A DNA stretch of 34,381 nucleotides from Verrucomicrobiia bacterium (GTDB lineage Bacteria; Zixibacteria; MSB-5A5; DSPP01). The stretch is from the NCBI GenBank assembly GCA_035574275.1, contig DATLYY010000036.1, positions 1 to 34,381 on the forward strand. The letters run 5' to 3'. A program made the translations under genes and the position numbers. This document shows, in pieces, positions 1 to 6,827 of the stretch (position 1 is its first letter; the number at the start of each line of letters is the position of its first letter). Below the pieces are notes generated by a model. The model was not told where the DNA came from. It did no database searches and saw only the letters and a list, made by a program, of their open reading frames with translations.

Positions 1-52
1 CGAAGGGATGAAGTAGGCCGGCCGATCTTTCTTGCCTTTTGAGAATGAAGTT

Positions 53-391
53 GTGGCTTCCCCGCGCGTTCTGCAGTTCCGTAAAATCGTCCAATTAGAC
101 CCGAAAGACCCGGTTTCGTACTACGGGCTGGGTTCCGCTTGCATCGAAGAGGGTTTGTGGGAGGAAGCGGTCGAATCTTTTAGAAAAGCGCTTGAGCTGA
201 AACCGGACTACACCGCCGTTTTTCCGCTTCTCGCGGATTCCTTGCAAAAGTTGGGAAAAATGGAAGAGGTCAAAGAAGTTCTACGCAAAGGACTCGAAAT
301 TGCCGAAGTGACCCGCGATATGATTCCCAAGCAACGGATGGAAGCGAAACTGCGCGGGATTTTAAAAAGGGAACAGCCGGGCGGCTCGTAA
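53..391 (+). CDS. Small TPR protein
   Basis: The product is about 112 aa and consists of tetratricopeptide helices, a protein-protein interaction fold. A clear TPR unit follows the N-terminal FRKIVQLDPKDP motif: YYGLGSACIEEGLWEEAVESFRKALELKPDY. The second unit (LADSLQKLGKMEEVKEVLRKGLEIA) is weaker. The GTG at 53 is chosen because it gives an N-terminus (MASPRVLQFRKIV) like those of short stand-alone TPR proteins. A TTG at 32 in the same frame would add seven residues. Neither start has a good ribosome binding site. An ATG at 8 in the same frame reads only two codons before a TAG at 14, so a decayed or misassembled 5' end is possible at this contig edge. The partner and cellular role cannot be told from the sequence. 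Confidence 0.7.
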   Translation: MASPRVLQFRKIVQLDPKDPVSYYGLGSACIEEGLWEEAVESFRKALELKPDYTAVFPLLADSLQKLGKMEEVKEVLRKGLEIAEVTRDMIPKQRMEAKLRGILKREQPGGS

Positions 392-399
392 CTTCTACT

Positions 400-888
400 T
401 CAGAATTTTTCTGGAACAATCAGGTCCGTATCCGGAACGGGGTGACCGAGATGGCGGCAGATATCCGTGATTTGGCCTTTGTGGTGAAATTCGTGGGTGA
501 CGGTATGCGTGAAAAGCCAGCGGGGCGTCACCGTCAAGCCGTTCGGAAACGACGGATGCGGGCGGGTAAGTGGTTTATCCAGCGAGCTCGAAAATTCGGA
601 TAAAAAGCTTTCCACCACAGCATCAGCCCCGGCAAAGCCCTTGCGCACGGCGGCGACGTTTGGATAATCGGGTCTTTTGGGGCGCACGCGCTCTTTTCCC
701 CGGGCGAACTGCAAGAGCCAGCCGTTGTAAACGTCGAAAACGTGCACCTGCAGGTTGCGAATTGAACCATGGCCGAAGTTGGGCAGTTCCTTGGTGTAGA
801 ATTCCTCCGGCATCGATTCGCAGTGCTTGAAAAGCACTTCACGAGTCCCGCGCACCCAGTCGTAGATTGTTTTTAGTCCTTCGACCAT
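400..888 (-). CDS. DinB-like putative metal-dependent four-helix protein
   Basis: The 162-aa protein has the DinB/YfiT-type layout. A first metal-ligand histidine lies in helix 2 (H49, context LQVHVFDVYNGWL). A C-terminal HTVTHEFHHKGQI segment supplies H132 and H136 in the typical HxxxH-x-GQ arrangement. Members of this superfamily include thiol-dependent hydrolases and transferases, for example in bacillithiol or mycothiol chemistry, but many are uncharacterised. The length is normal for the family. The gene is read leftwards and ends 9 bp from the stop of the convergent TPR gene. It starts at ATG 888, where no clear Shine-Dalgarno is seen. A perfect -10-like TATAAT lies only about 15 bp upstream, so the transcript may have a very short leader. 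Confidence 0.8.
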   Translation of the reverse strand: MVEGLKTIYDWVRGTREVLFKHCESMPEEFYTKELPNFGHGSIRNLQVHVFDVYNGWLLQFARGKERVRPKRPDYPNVAAVRKGFAGADAVVESFLSEFSSSLDKPLTRPHPSFPNGLTVTPRWLFTHTVTHEFHHKGQITDICRHLGHPVPDTDLIVPEKF

Positions 889-903
889 TGTCTTAAAATA
901 CGA

Positions 904-909
904 ATTATA
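904..909 (-). promoter_or_regulatory. Candidate -10 box for the DinB-like gene
   Basis: Read on the minus strand, this is an exact TATAAT ending 15 bp before the start codon. No convincing -35 hexamer sits 16-18 bp upstream, so the assignment is tentative. Confidence 0.3.
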
Positions 910-949
910 TCCCCATTGGTTACAATTAGGAGTACAAAAAAAGCAGGTT

Positions 950-967
950 CCGCGACAGAAGTCGCGG
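950..967. repeat. CCGCGAC-N4-GTCGCGG palindrome (copy 1)
   Basis: A perfect 7-bp inverted repeat with loop AGAA lies in the leader of the GYD gene. The same arms with a different loop (TTCA) recur at 31872-31889, so this is a dispersed REP-like element and not a gene-specific site. There is no U-tract on either side, so it is not an intrinsic terminator. Confidence 0.55.
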
Positions 968-1074
968 CCACCCGAAGGGAGCGAGAAAGGCGGTTGATTT
1001 TTCGGCGCTGGAAGATTTACTTAATGGCAACAACCGGATTCGGCAACAGGACTCAAACCATAAAGGAGGTTAAA

Positions 1075-1362
1075 ATGGCGACCTACATCATTCTTTCCCG
1101 TTTTTCGCCGGAGGCGTTCCGCGAGCCGAAGGATTTCAAAAAACTGGCCGAGCAGGTTTCCGCCAAAATCAAAGCGGACTGCCCGGGGGTGAAATGGCAG
1201 GGGAGCTGGGCCACGATGGGGCAGTACGACGTGGTGGATGTGGTGGAAGCCAACGACCCGAAGGAGGTGGAACGGGCGGCGATGATTATCCGCGCCTACG
1301 GGCATTCCACGACGGAAACACTCTTAGCTACGCCGTGGAAGGAGTTTTTGGGGATGCTGTAA
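1075..1362 (+). CDS. GYD-domain protein
   Basis: The 95-aa protein matches the GYD family, small alpha/beta proteins of unknown biochemical role with a ferredoxin-like fold. Typical features are the N-terminal strand TYIILSRFSPEAF, the central GSWATMGQYDVVDVVEANDP block and the C-terminal ETLLATPWKEFLGML. The family's namesake Gly-Tyr-Asp appears here as GQYD. ATG 1075 is chosen because a strong AAAGGAGG lies 5 bp upstream; an in-frame ATG at 1024 lacks such a site. The last 32 bases of the gene are repeated perfectly at 2532-2563, beyond the next gene, and imperfectly at 2675-2707. Confidence 0.85.
   Translation: MATYIILSRFSPEAFREPKDFKKLAEQVSAKIKADCPGVKWQGSWATMGQYDVVDVVEANDPKEVERAAMIIRAYGHSTTETLLATPWKEFLGML
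1330..1361 (+). repeat. 32-bp direct repeat, copy A (inside GYD gene 3' end)
   Basis: These bases encode the GYD C-terminus ATPWKEFLGML up to the stop codon. An identical 32-base copy lies at 2532-2563 in the same orientation, so the two copies bracket the minus-strand metallopeptidase gene. Confidence 0.9.
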
Positions 1363-1373
1363 GCCAGCAAGAA

Positions 1374-2435
1374 TTACTCGTTCAGGTTGCCCAAAATACC
1401 CGACAACGCGCGCTGTTCCAACTCCGTAAGGTTATTTTTTTTGCGGATTTCGATTTGAGAACTATCTGAATTCATCTCCAAAACCAAACCCGCGTTCGAT
1501 AAATACTGAACAACCGGTAGGCGCTCCGTTCCATCGACATACTTTTCAAAAAAGTCGTCGTTTGCGCCGCTTGTTAGCTGCCTTGCAATTTTTTTAATTT
1601 CCTTCAAGTCATAACGCTTATTGGTACTATTGTATTTTTTAAATAGAATTTGCATCAAGTCGTCCAAGCTTTTTTCATTTTTCGTGGCATTGCGAACCAT
1701 GGCGTCCAAGCATAGTCCAATCCAGAGCCCGCCACCTTCCACCAATCCGGTATGCTGTTTTTTATCCAACCCCGCTTCCCGCATGGATTGGCGGCCGGTT
1801 CCCTTGTCGGCGAAATACAATTGTAAAAACTTTCCCAACGCCCAGAAAAACCATTCTTCATCGATAGCATTCATTTGCTTCAGCGCTTTGAGCGCATAGT
1901 ACTGGGAGACGCCTTCGTTAAACCACTGTTCCCTTTCACTTGAATATCTAAATGACTTGGAATTCCAAAGATGAAATATTTCGTGGGCCACGATCCCCTT
2001 CCATCTAAATTGATCAAACGAGTCCGGTTTTGGATTGAAGGTTAGTTCGAGACGCTTTGCGTAAGCTTCTCCATTCCATTCTTCAGACTGACTTACTTCG
2101 ATTGTGAGATGGGTGAATTTTTCTCCCATCGTCTGCTCCGGCAGACTGCCGAAAAGTTTTATGTAATAATCAAAGGAGGCCTTCGTTACGTGAATTATCT
2201 CTTCTTTTAGGGTTACTATGTTGGCACCCTGCAAAACAAGGTTTATGGACAGACCATTTACCGTCACCGCGACCCGCTCTGTTACTTGCTCTGCATCAAG
2301 GACCCCGTTGGATTGACTAACTGCTTCCGAGGCAAGCGATTCTTTTGAGTTGAAGGAATTTAGGACCGGCAGAATTAACAAAAAAAAGGCAAATACCCGG
2401 ATTCGTATTTTCCGTTCCCAAATTATTAACTTCAT
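1374..2435 (-). CDS. Secreted gluzincin metallopeptidase (M1/M61-like)
   Basis: The product is 353 aa and probably exported. It has a basic N-terminus followed by a hydrophobic stretch (VFAFFLLILPVL) and a plausible signal-peptidase region near SLASEA. The catalytic zinc site is explicit: HEIFH at residues 151-155, then exactly 18 residues to the third ligand E174 in WFNEGVSQYYAL. HExxH-x18-E is the gluzincin signature of M1-type and M61-type peptidases, and the context GIVAHEIFHLWNS is closest to M61 glycyl aminopeptidases. The protein is shorter than a full M1 or M61 enzyme and no PDZ domain is seen. ATG 2435 is chosen because AAGAGG precedes it; a longer frame to 2519 is not supported. The gene is bracketed by copies of the GYD 3' end. 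The upstream minus-strand neighbour carries peptidase-propeptide domains. Confidence 0.8.
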   Translation of the reverse strand: MKLIIWERKIRIRVFAFFLLILPVLNSFNSKESLASEAVSQSNGVLDAEQVTERVAVTVNGLSINLVLQGANIVTLKEEIIHVTKASFDYYIKLFGSLPEQTMGEKFTHLTIEVSQSEEWNGEAYAKRLELTFNPKPDSFDQFRWKGIVAHEIFHLWNSKSFRYSSEREQWFNEGVSQYYALKALKQMNAIDEEWFFWALGKFLQLYFADKGTGRQSMREAGLDKKQHTGLVEGGGLWIGLCLDAMVRNATKNEKSLDDLMQILFKKYNSTNKRYDLKEIKKIARQLTSGANDDFFEKYVDGTERLPVVQYLSNAGLVLEMNSDSSQIEIRKKNNLTELEQRALSGILGNLNE

Positions 2436-2531
2436 TGCCTCTTTTCCAATACGGGGTGGGCGTGCGATGGTTTCATGAAAATGGCGAGGTAAGGGGGGAG
2501 GGGATAGCGTCAGCGCCAATTTGCTTTCGCC

Positions 2532-2563
2532 ACGCCGTGGAAGGAGTTTTTGGGGATGCTGTA
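2532..2563 (+). pseudogene. 32-bp direct repeat, copy B: orphan GYD 3' end
   Basis: This is a perfect copy of bases 1330-1361 and would encode TPWKEFLGML then a stop. Directly upstream the reading frame has decayed: there is a TAG at 2505 and no GYD-like residues beyond about three codons. Only the tail of the gene is present. Confidence 0.8.
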
Positions 2564-2674
2564 GTTTTACCCTCTGCGCCGAGGTTTTTGCAGAATCTCT
2601 TCGCGTCCCTCTTGGTAGGGGGGGCAGGGTCTGGTCAGCACCGCGGAGACTCCATGTCCGCGACTCTTTTCACC

Positions 2675-2707
2675 ACGCTGTGGGAATTGTTTTTAGAGAT
2701 GTGGCAG
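2675..2707 (+). pseudogene. Diverged third copy of the GYD 3' end
   Basis: About 23 of 33 positions match copies A and B, including GTTTTT and the spacing to the stop. The translation TTLWELFLEMWQ-stop parallels ATPWKEFLGML-stop. It is an older remnant of the same duplicated gene end. The bases between 2564 and 2674 hold no reading frame I can assign. Confidence 0.5.
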
Positions 2708-2729
2708 TGATGCATTTTTTTGTTAAGCA

Positions 2730-3833
2730 TCAATTTATAATCTCTTGGATTAATTCGGTCCTGTGAATTATCCTACCACTAAGTGCATCGATATAATATT
2801 CCCGTCCCACCGGAGAGTGGTCAACATAAATTTCGACCAACCAAGCCAGATAGTATTTTTTGTCGAATGGGAATACAATCAATGAAGCCGATGGACTTCC
2901 ACGTTTTTCCATACTTTGATAATCGGTTGGAAATTTGAGGTCTATCAAAGCTTTTCTGATAGCGGCAACTGAATCAATTTTGGGCACTGCCGAAATATTT
3001 ATCTCGGTGTGAAAACTACCGTCAAAGTCTATTTTACCAGTAGGAGTAATGCTTGCCCTAAGGCCACCACCTGATACCTTCACCCCTTTATATTCTTGTT
3101 GAAACTCCATTCTGCGACCTCGTAGTTTTACTTTCAATTCGGATCGAGGATCATCGAGCCCAATCATTTTCTTGTACGTTTCAAGAAATTCATAAATCAT
3201 TTCGATGGGGTCAGTAGTTGCGAACTTTTTCAATACAGTGCCTTGAAATGAAAAGGCAATGCCTATTGCCGTATCGACCTGACCTCTCCCGCGAAAGTCA
3301 TGCTGAACGAAATCGTAGAATGCTTTTATTTGAAGGTGTTTCTTAGAGTTTTGCTTGATTGTGACGACAAACACAAATGGCAACGTTTCAGGACCGAAAT
3401 AAGCTCGATATTTTCCCAAGGGGAAATACGCATCGTGCAAGGAATTCACGGGAGTATGGCTTTCTTCATAATTTAGGCGTTCAATTGGGGTAACTCCTCC
3501 GATGGAATCACCAGGCTTAAGATTGAAGGATTTAAGCGGTATGGAAACGTCAGGATGTCTGTAAACGTTATTATTCTCGTCGCGAATTGTCCACCAAAAG
3601 GGTTTAGAAAAAGTGAACTTGACGGTTTCTTGGGAGATATTTTTCATCCAAAATTCGCCCTTAATGTTTTCTAACAATAGAAAGGTATCTCTGGGAAGAG
3701 AAACCCTACACTCAAATTTAGCGCCATCCTGCTCGATTTGGAATGTATGGATTTGTTCTGGCATTGCAGGGCTGCTAAAGAGGTTTACTACTAAGAAAGT
3801 TAAGAATCCAGCAAAGAATTTGCGTTTAAGCAT
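2730..3833 (-). CDS. Secreted BsuPI-like / orphan FTP-PepSY propeptide protein
   Basis: The 367-aa protein has a signal peptide at about residues 1-23 (KRKFFAGFLTFLVVNLFSSPA). Residues about 27-157 look like an Ig-like domain of the BsuPI proteinase-inhibitor type: a strand ending in N-x-S (WMKNISQETVKFTF), then WTIRDENNNVYR, then a LKPGDS turn and a PLGKYRAYF strand. Residues about 205-275 resemble the FTP domain of thermolysin-type propeptides (FQQEYKGVKVSGGGLRASI, then GKIDFDGSF). Residues about 283-360 resemble PepSY (IRKALIDL, YYLAWLVEIYV, YYIDALSGRII). In M4 peptidases FTP-PepSY precedes the catalytic domain, folds it and inhibits it; here the chain stops after PepSY. The start at 3833 gives the signal peptide, but the ribosome binding site is weak. 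miaB ends 49 bp upstream on the same strand. Confidence 0.75.
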   Translation of the reverse strand: MLKRKFFAGFLTFLVVNLFSSPAMPEQIHTFQIEQDGAKFECRVSLPRDTFLLLENIKGEFWMKNISQETVKFTFSKPFWWTIRDENNNVYRHPDVSIPLKSFNLKPGDSIGGVTPIERLNYEESHTPVNSLHDAYFPLGKYRAYFGPETLPFVFVVTIKQNSKKHLQIKAFYDFVQHDFRGRGQVDTAIGIAFSFQGTVLKKFATTDPIEMIYEFLETYKKMIGLDDPRSELKVKLRGRRMEFQQEYKGVKVSGGGLRASITPTGKIDFDGSFHTEINISAVPKIDSVAAIRKALIDLKFPTDYQSMEKRGSPSASLIVFPFDKKYYLAWLVEIYVDHSPVGREYYIDALSGRIIHRTELIQEIIN

Positions 3834-3882
3834 ATAATGCCATTCTCGTCCTTCAAATAATACGCAGAAATAGACGAAGCAA

Positions 3883-5322
3883 TTAGTTGTTCGGGAAAAA
3901 TGGCTCTTTTTCACCAACACCCGCCCCAAGTAGCGTATGGCTGGTTGCGCGGGAGATGGGGACAGGGGTTTTGTCGCCGGGGCGAATTTCCCCCTTGGGT
4001 TTAAAGACGACGGTTTTGAATTGGGGGGATTTGCCGAACCAAGTGCCATCGCCGTTGCCATTTCCAGTTTTCTTTGATGGGCCTTCGGCCAAAACCTCCA
4101 CCGTTTTGCCAACCCAGGCCTGATTTTTCTCCAAAGATATTTTTTCCTGCAGGCCAATCACCGACTGCAGCCGGCGGAGCTTTTCTTCTTCCGGAACGGT
4201 TCGACTACGCTCACCGCAAGTCGGGTTCTCCCATTCATACGCTTTGGTGCCCGGGCGGGGGGAATATTTGAACAAAAAGGCGCTGTCGTAGCGGGTTTGG
4301 GCCAGATAGTCGTAAGTGGCTTGGAAGTCCGCTTCCGTTTCCCCCGGAAAGCCGACGATGATATCGGTGGAGACGGCCAAATTGGGGACGGCATTGCGAA
4401 AGGCGGAGAGAAGCATGTCGTAATATTCAATCGTGTAGCGGCGTTTCATTTTCAAAAGCACCGGATTGGAGGCGGACTGCAAAGGGAGATGCAGTTGCGG
4501 ACAGATTTTGGGATTTTCGGCCATCGCCCCAATCGTTTCCCAGTCGAAATCGACCGGATGGGGGGAAGTAAAACGGATGCGCTCGATGCCGTCGATTTCC
4601 GCTGCTTTTTTCAAGAGCGCGGCGAAGGAGTTGCGTTTTTTGGGAATTCCGTCTTCGGGTATAAGCGGCACCGAGGAACCGGATTTGCCATTTTCGGCAA
4701 GAATTGAAGCGTCTTTGTAGGCGTTGACGGTCTGGCCCAAGAAAACAACTTCTTTGTACCCTTCCGCCGCCAGTTTTTCCAACTGGTTCAGAATGTCGGC
4801 CATCGGCAGGGAGCGTTCCCGGCCGCGGACGTAGGGGACTATGCAGAAGGTGCAGAATTTGTCGCAGCCGCGCATTATCGAAACCCAGGCGCGGATGCCG
4901 GATTCCCGGAGGGGATGAATGTCGGCATAGGTCTCCGTTTTGGAAAGCTCGACTTCCAAGTACGGCTCGTCCGTATGCTCGGCAATCAGGCGGGGGAGGG
5001 TGCGGTAGCCATCCGGGCCGGCGACGATATCGACGGCAGGGATTTGAGAGGTGACTTTGGTTTTGATATGCTGGGCCATACAGCCCAAAACGCCCAAGAC
5101 CAAATCCGGCTTTTGGTGCTTGAGACGGGCGAGTTCGAAAAGGCGGCCCAAAACCCGCTCTTCAGCCCGCTCGCGGATGGCGCAGGTGTTGACGAAGATG
5201 ACGTCAGCTTCTTCCAGCGCGTCTGCGCTCCGGTAGCCGGCCTGGGTCAAGATGCCGCCGACGGTTTCGGAGTCGGCGACGTTCATCTGGCAGCCGTAGG
5301 TTTCTACAAAGAAGGACTTCAT
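3883..5322 (-). CDS. miaB: tRNA-2-methylthio-N6-dimethylallyladenosine synthase MiaB
   Basis: The 479-aa radical-SAM methylthiotransferase makes ms2i6A37 in tRNAs reading UNN codons, using two [4Fe-4S] clusters and SAM in the cytoplasm. The N-terminal domain supplies the auxiliary-cluster cysteines C11 (ETYGCQMN), C47 (NTCAIRE) and C81 (GCMAQ). The radical-SAM CxxxCxxC motif is C153-C157-C160 (RGCDKFCTFCIVPYVRGRERS). A C-terminal TRAM-like region follows (VGKTVEVLAEGPSKK). A linker of about 30 residues after GQTVNAYKDA (ILAENGKSGSSVPLIPEDG) is longer than in E. coli MiaB. The start at 5322 follows a GGGAG that is the 3' arm of a 9-bp hairpin at 5334-5355. The gene lies 48 bp after the RAYT-like gene on the same strand, so the two may be cotranscribed. 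Confidence 0.95.
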   Translation of the reverse strand: MKSFFVETYGCQMNVADSETVGGILTQAGYRSADALEEADVIFVNTCAIRERAEERVLGRLFELARLKHQKPDLVLGVLGCMAQHIKTKVTSQIPAVDIVAGPDGYRTLPRLIAEHTDEPYLEVELSKTETYADIHPLRESGIRAWVSIMRGCDKFCTFCIVPYVRGRERSLPMADILNQLEKLAAEGYKEVVFLGQTVNAYKDASILAENGKSGSSVPLIPEDGIPKKRNSFAALLKKAAEIDGIERIRFTSPHPVDFDWETIGAMAENPKICPQLHLPLQSASNPVLLKMKRRYTIEYYDMLLSAFRNAVPNLAVSTDIIVGFPGETEADFQATYDYLAQTRYDSAFLFKYSPRPGTKAYEWENPTCGERSRTVPEEEKLRRLQSVIGLQEKISLEKNQAWVGKTVEVLAEGPSKKTGNGNGDGTWFGKSPQFKTVVFKPKGEIRPGDKTPVPISRATSHTLLGAGVGEKEPFFPNN

Positions 5323-5333
5323 ATCTTTAATCT

Positions 5334-5355
5334 CCCGCCGGCCAAAGCCGGCGGG
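5334..5355 (-). promoter_or_regulatory. GC-rich hairpin overlapping the miaB Shine-Dalgarno
   Basis: CCCGCCGGC, loop CAAA, GCCGGCGGG forms a perfect 9-bp stem. On the miaB strand the downstream arm runs into GGCGGGAG, which is the only Shine-Dalgarno-like sequence before ATG 5322. There is no U-run, so it is not a terminator. It could limit miaB translation, or it may simply be a REP-like palindrome. Confidence 0.5.
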
Positions 5356-5370
5356 GCTTGCTGAAAATTG

Positions 5371-5835
5371 TTAAGCAGGAACTTCGGCTTTTTCTCCGGC
5401 CAGAATAGTTGCGCCCAGCTTTTGCATTTCGGCAATCGCCTCCTCCAGCGAATCATCCACCGTCACTCCCTTGGTGAAATAATTCCCCATCCAGAGCCGC
5501 TTCCGTTCCCGCAGTTTATACTCGATTTCGGTGTCCTGCATAAAAAATTTCAGCATCCGGTCAAAAACCCGCACGTCGGGCGGGTTTTGGGCCAACAGCT
5601 CCAGCCGGGCGGGCTGGAAGGCGTAGGCCAATAGTTTTATCCCGAAGCGGTCGGCCTCCGCCAAAAGCGATTTTTCGGCGTAACCCTTCCATTCCTCATT
5701 CACAAACACCTCGCGCCGGTTTTTGGCGGCAATCGAGACCCGCCGGGCCTGATAGGGGCGGGCTTTTTTAACCGGCCGTTTCGGCTCGGGGGCTTTTTGG
5801 GCCGCCGGCATATCCGGCCAGAAGTAGCGGTTCAT
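5371..5835 (-). CDS. Y1/RAYT transposase-like protein lacking the HUH motif
   Basis: The 154-aa protein aligns by eye with REP-associated tyrosine transposases (Y1_Tnp fold). The matching blocks are NRREVFVNEEWKGYAEKSLL, EADRFGIKLLAYAFQPARLELLAQ, FDRMLKFFMQ, and LWMGNYFTKGVTVDDSLEEAIAEM. In RAYTs the strand after 'LLAY' reads MPNHVHLLL, with the two histidines forming the metal-binding HUH site. Here those positions are R77 and E79, so nicking activity is not expected. The N-terminal 30 residues are basic and Pro/Ala-rich. ATG 5835 is chosen because AAAGGAGGGAGG lies directly upstream. The next gene on the strand is miaB. A domesticated nucleic-acid-binding role is possible, and the assignment rests on motif order only. 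Confidence 0.6.
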   Translation of the reverse strand: MNRYFWPDMPAAQKAPEPKRPVKKARPYQARRVSIAAKNRREVFVNEEWKGYAEKSLLAEADRFGIKLLAYAFQPARLELLAQNPPDVRVFDRMLKFFMQDTEIEYKLRERKRLWMGNYFTKGVTVDDSLEEAIAEMQKLGATILAGEKAEVPA

Positions 5836-5947
5836 CCTCCCTCCTTTGCTAAAGACGAACTCGGCCAAGCACTCTCGTAATCCATGCCCACTGCTGTTAA
5901 GGAGGGGATAATATAAATCTTTACCCGCAAAGGGCAAATCGGGGCAG

Positions 5948-5976
5948 TTGCCGTAAGCGGAATGGCAAGGTATCTT
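5948..5976 (+). promoter_or_regulatory. Candidate sigma70-type promoter for the 6015 gene
   Basis: TTGCCG, a 17-bp spacer, then TATCTT, placed about 39 bp before the start codon. Both hexamers match consensus at four of six positions. Confidence 0.4.
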
Positions 5977-6014
5977 GGGTTTGTGGAAACTTTCGACCTA
6001 AGAAAGGATTGAAT

Positions 6015-6827
6015 ATGCGCAAGGCATGGGCTCTTTTTTTCACGGCGGCCCTCGTTTCCCCGGCGTGGGGGGAGGATTTTTTTCCGCTGAACCCGGGGAC
6101 CAAAAAACATTTCAAGGCCACCGTCAACCAGAACACCAGCGTGGGGGGGCAGTCGGCGATGAGCAACTCCGCTTATTTTCGCAATACCGAGGAAGTAATC
6201 GGGCAGGCCAAGGTGTACGACAAGCCGGCCGTCTTGGTGCGCACCACCCGGGTGGATTCGATACCGGGGCGGCCGGCCGATGAATCGAAACAGTCCCATT
6301 TGATTGAAAATTATTACCAGGCCCGGCCGCAGGGGATTTTTCTTCTGGCCAATTTCAACCTCCCCTCCGACAGCGGCCAGAAGCCGGATTCCACCCGCTA
6401 CGAGCCGACCCTGCAGGTGTTGAAACTGCCGGCCGATTCGGGGGCCAAGTGGATCATCGGGACGATGAAGATGCAGGGAATTTTGGTGGGACTGACCGGA
6501 CAGGTCTTGGGGCGGGAGGATGTGGAAACGCCGGCCGGGAGTTTTAAAAACTGCCTGAAAACCAAAAGCAGCTCCACCAGCGTGAGCGGCACCCTTCAGG
6601 GAGCCTCTCGACTTTCGATGAGCGTCACGGGGGGAGAGTTTTCCTCCATCTCCTGGTACGCCCCAGGGGTGGGGCTGGTCAAGCAGGATGTTTCCACCCG
6701 GTTTGTTTTGAGCTCCCCCAACCTGCCACCCGGCATGTCGGCGGAATTGACTTTCCAACAGAATTTGGCGCTGACTAAAGTGGAAACCGCTCCGAAGGAG
6801 GAGAAAAAAGCCCCGACCAAGAAATGA
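6015..6827 (+). CDS. Secreted protein of unknown function
   Basis: The 270-aa product has a short signal peptide (MRKAWALFFTAALVSPAWGE) with likely cleavage after WG or GE. The mature part is predicted beta-rich. It contains two motifs common in a family of small exported proteins: GREDVETPAGSFKNCLKTKS, and WYAPGVGLVKQDV near the C-terminus. This pattern (an 'ethical' VPAGTF turn followed by a WYAPGVGLVK strand) occurs in TapB/DUF3108-like beta proteins whose role is not established. The tail is Lys-rich (KEEKKAPTKK). ATG 6015 is used because AGAAAGGA lies 6 bp upstream; a TTG at 6009 is less likely. Its stop overlaps the start of the lipoprotein gene (ATGA), so the two are translationally coupled. 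Confidence 0.7.
   Translation: MRKAWALFFTAALVSPAWGEDFFPLNPGTKKHFKATVNQNTSVGGQSAMSNSAYFRNTEEVIGQAKVYDKPAVLVRTTRVDSIPGRPADESKQSHLIENYYQARPQGIFLLANFNLPSDSGQKPDSTRYEPTLQVLKLPADSGAKWIIGTMKMQGILVGLTGQVLGREDVETPAGSFKNCLKTKSSSTSVSGTLQGASRLSMSVTGGEFSSISWYAPGVGLVKQDVSTRFVLSSPNLPPGMSAELTFQQNLALTKVETAPKEEKKAPTKK

Noticed and set aside
916-1074. N-terminal extension of the GYD protein
   Set aside because: The strong Shine-Dalgarno lies before ATG 1075, the extension includes a REP-like palindrome, and family members start at MATYI-like residues.
3834-4157. N-terminal extension of the FTP-PepSY gene into miaB
   Set aside because: The extension would overlap miaB by about 275 bp and bury the signal peptide. 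The ATG at 3833 gives a normal secreted start.
5832-6758. Minus-strand open frame of 308 codons opposite the 6015 gene
   Set aside because: Composition is Gly/His/Arg-rich with no motif. The opposite strand has a signal peptide, Shine-Dalgarno and ATGA coupling to the lipoprotein gene.
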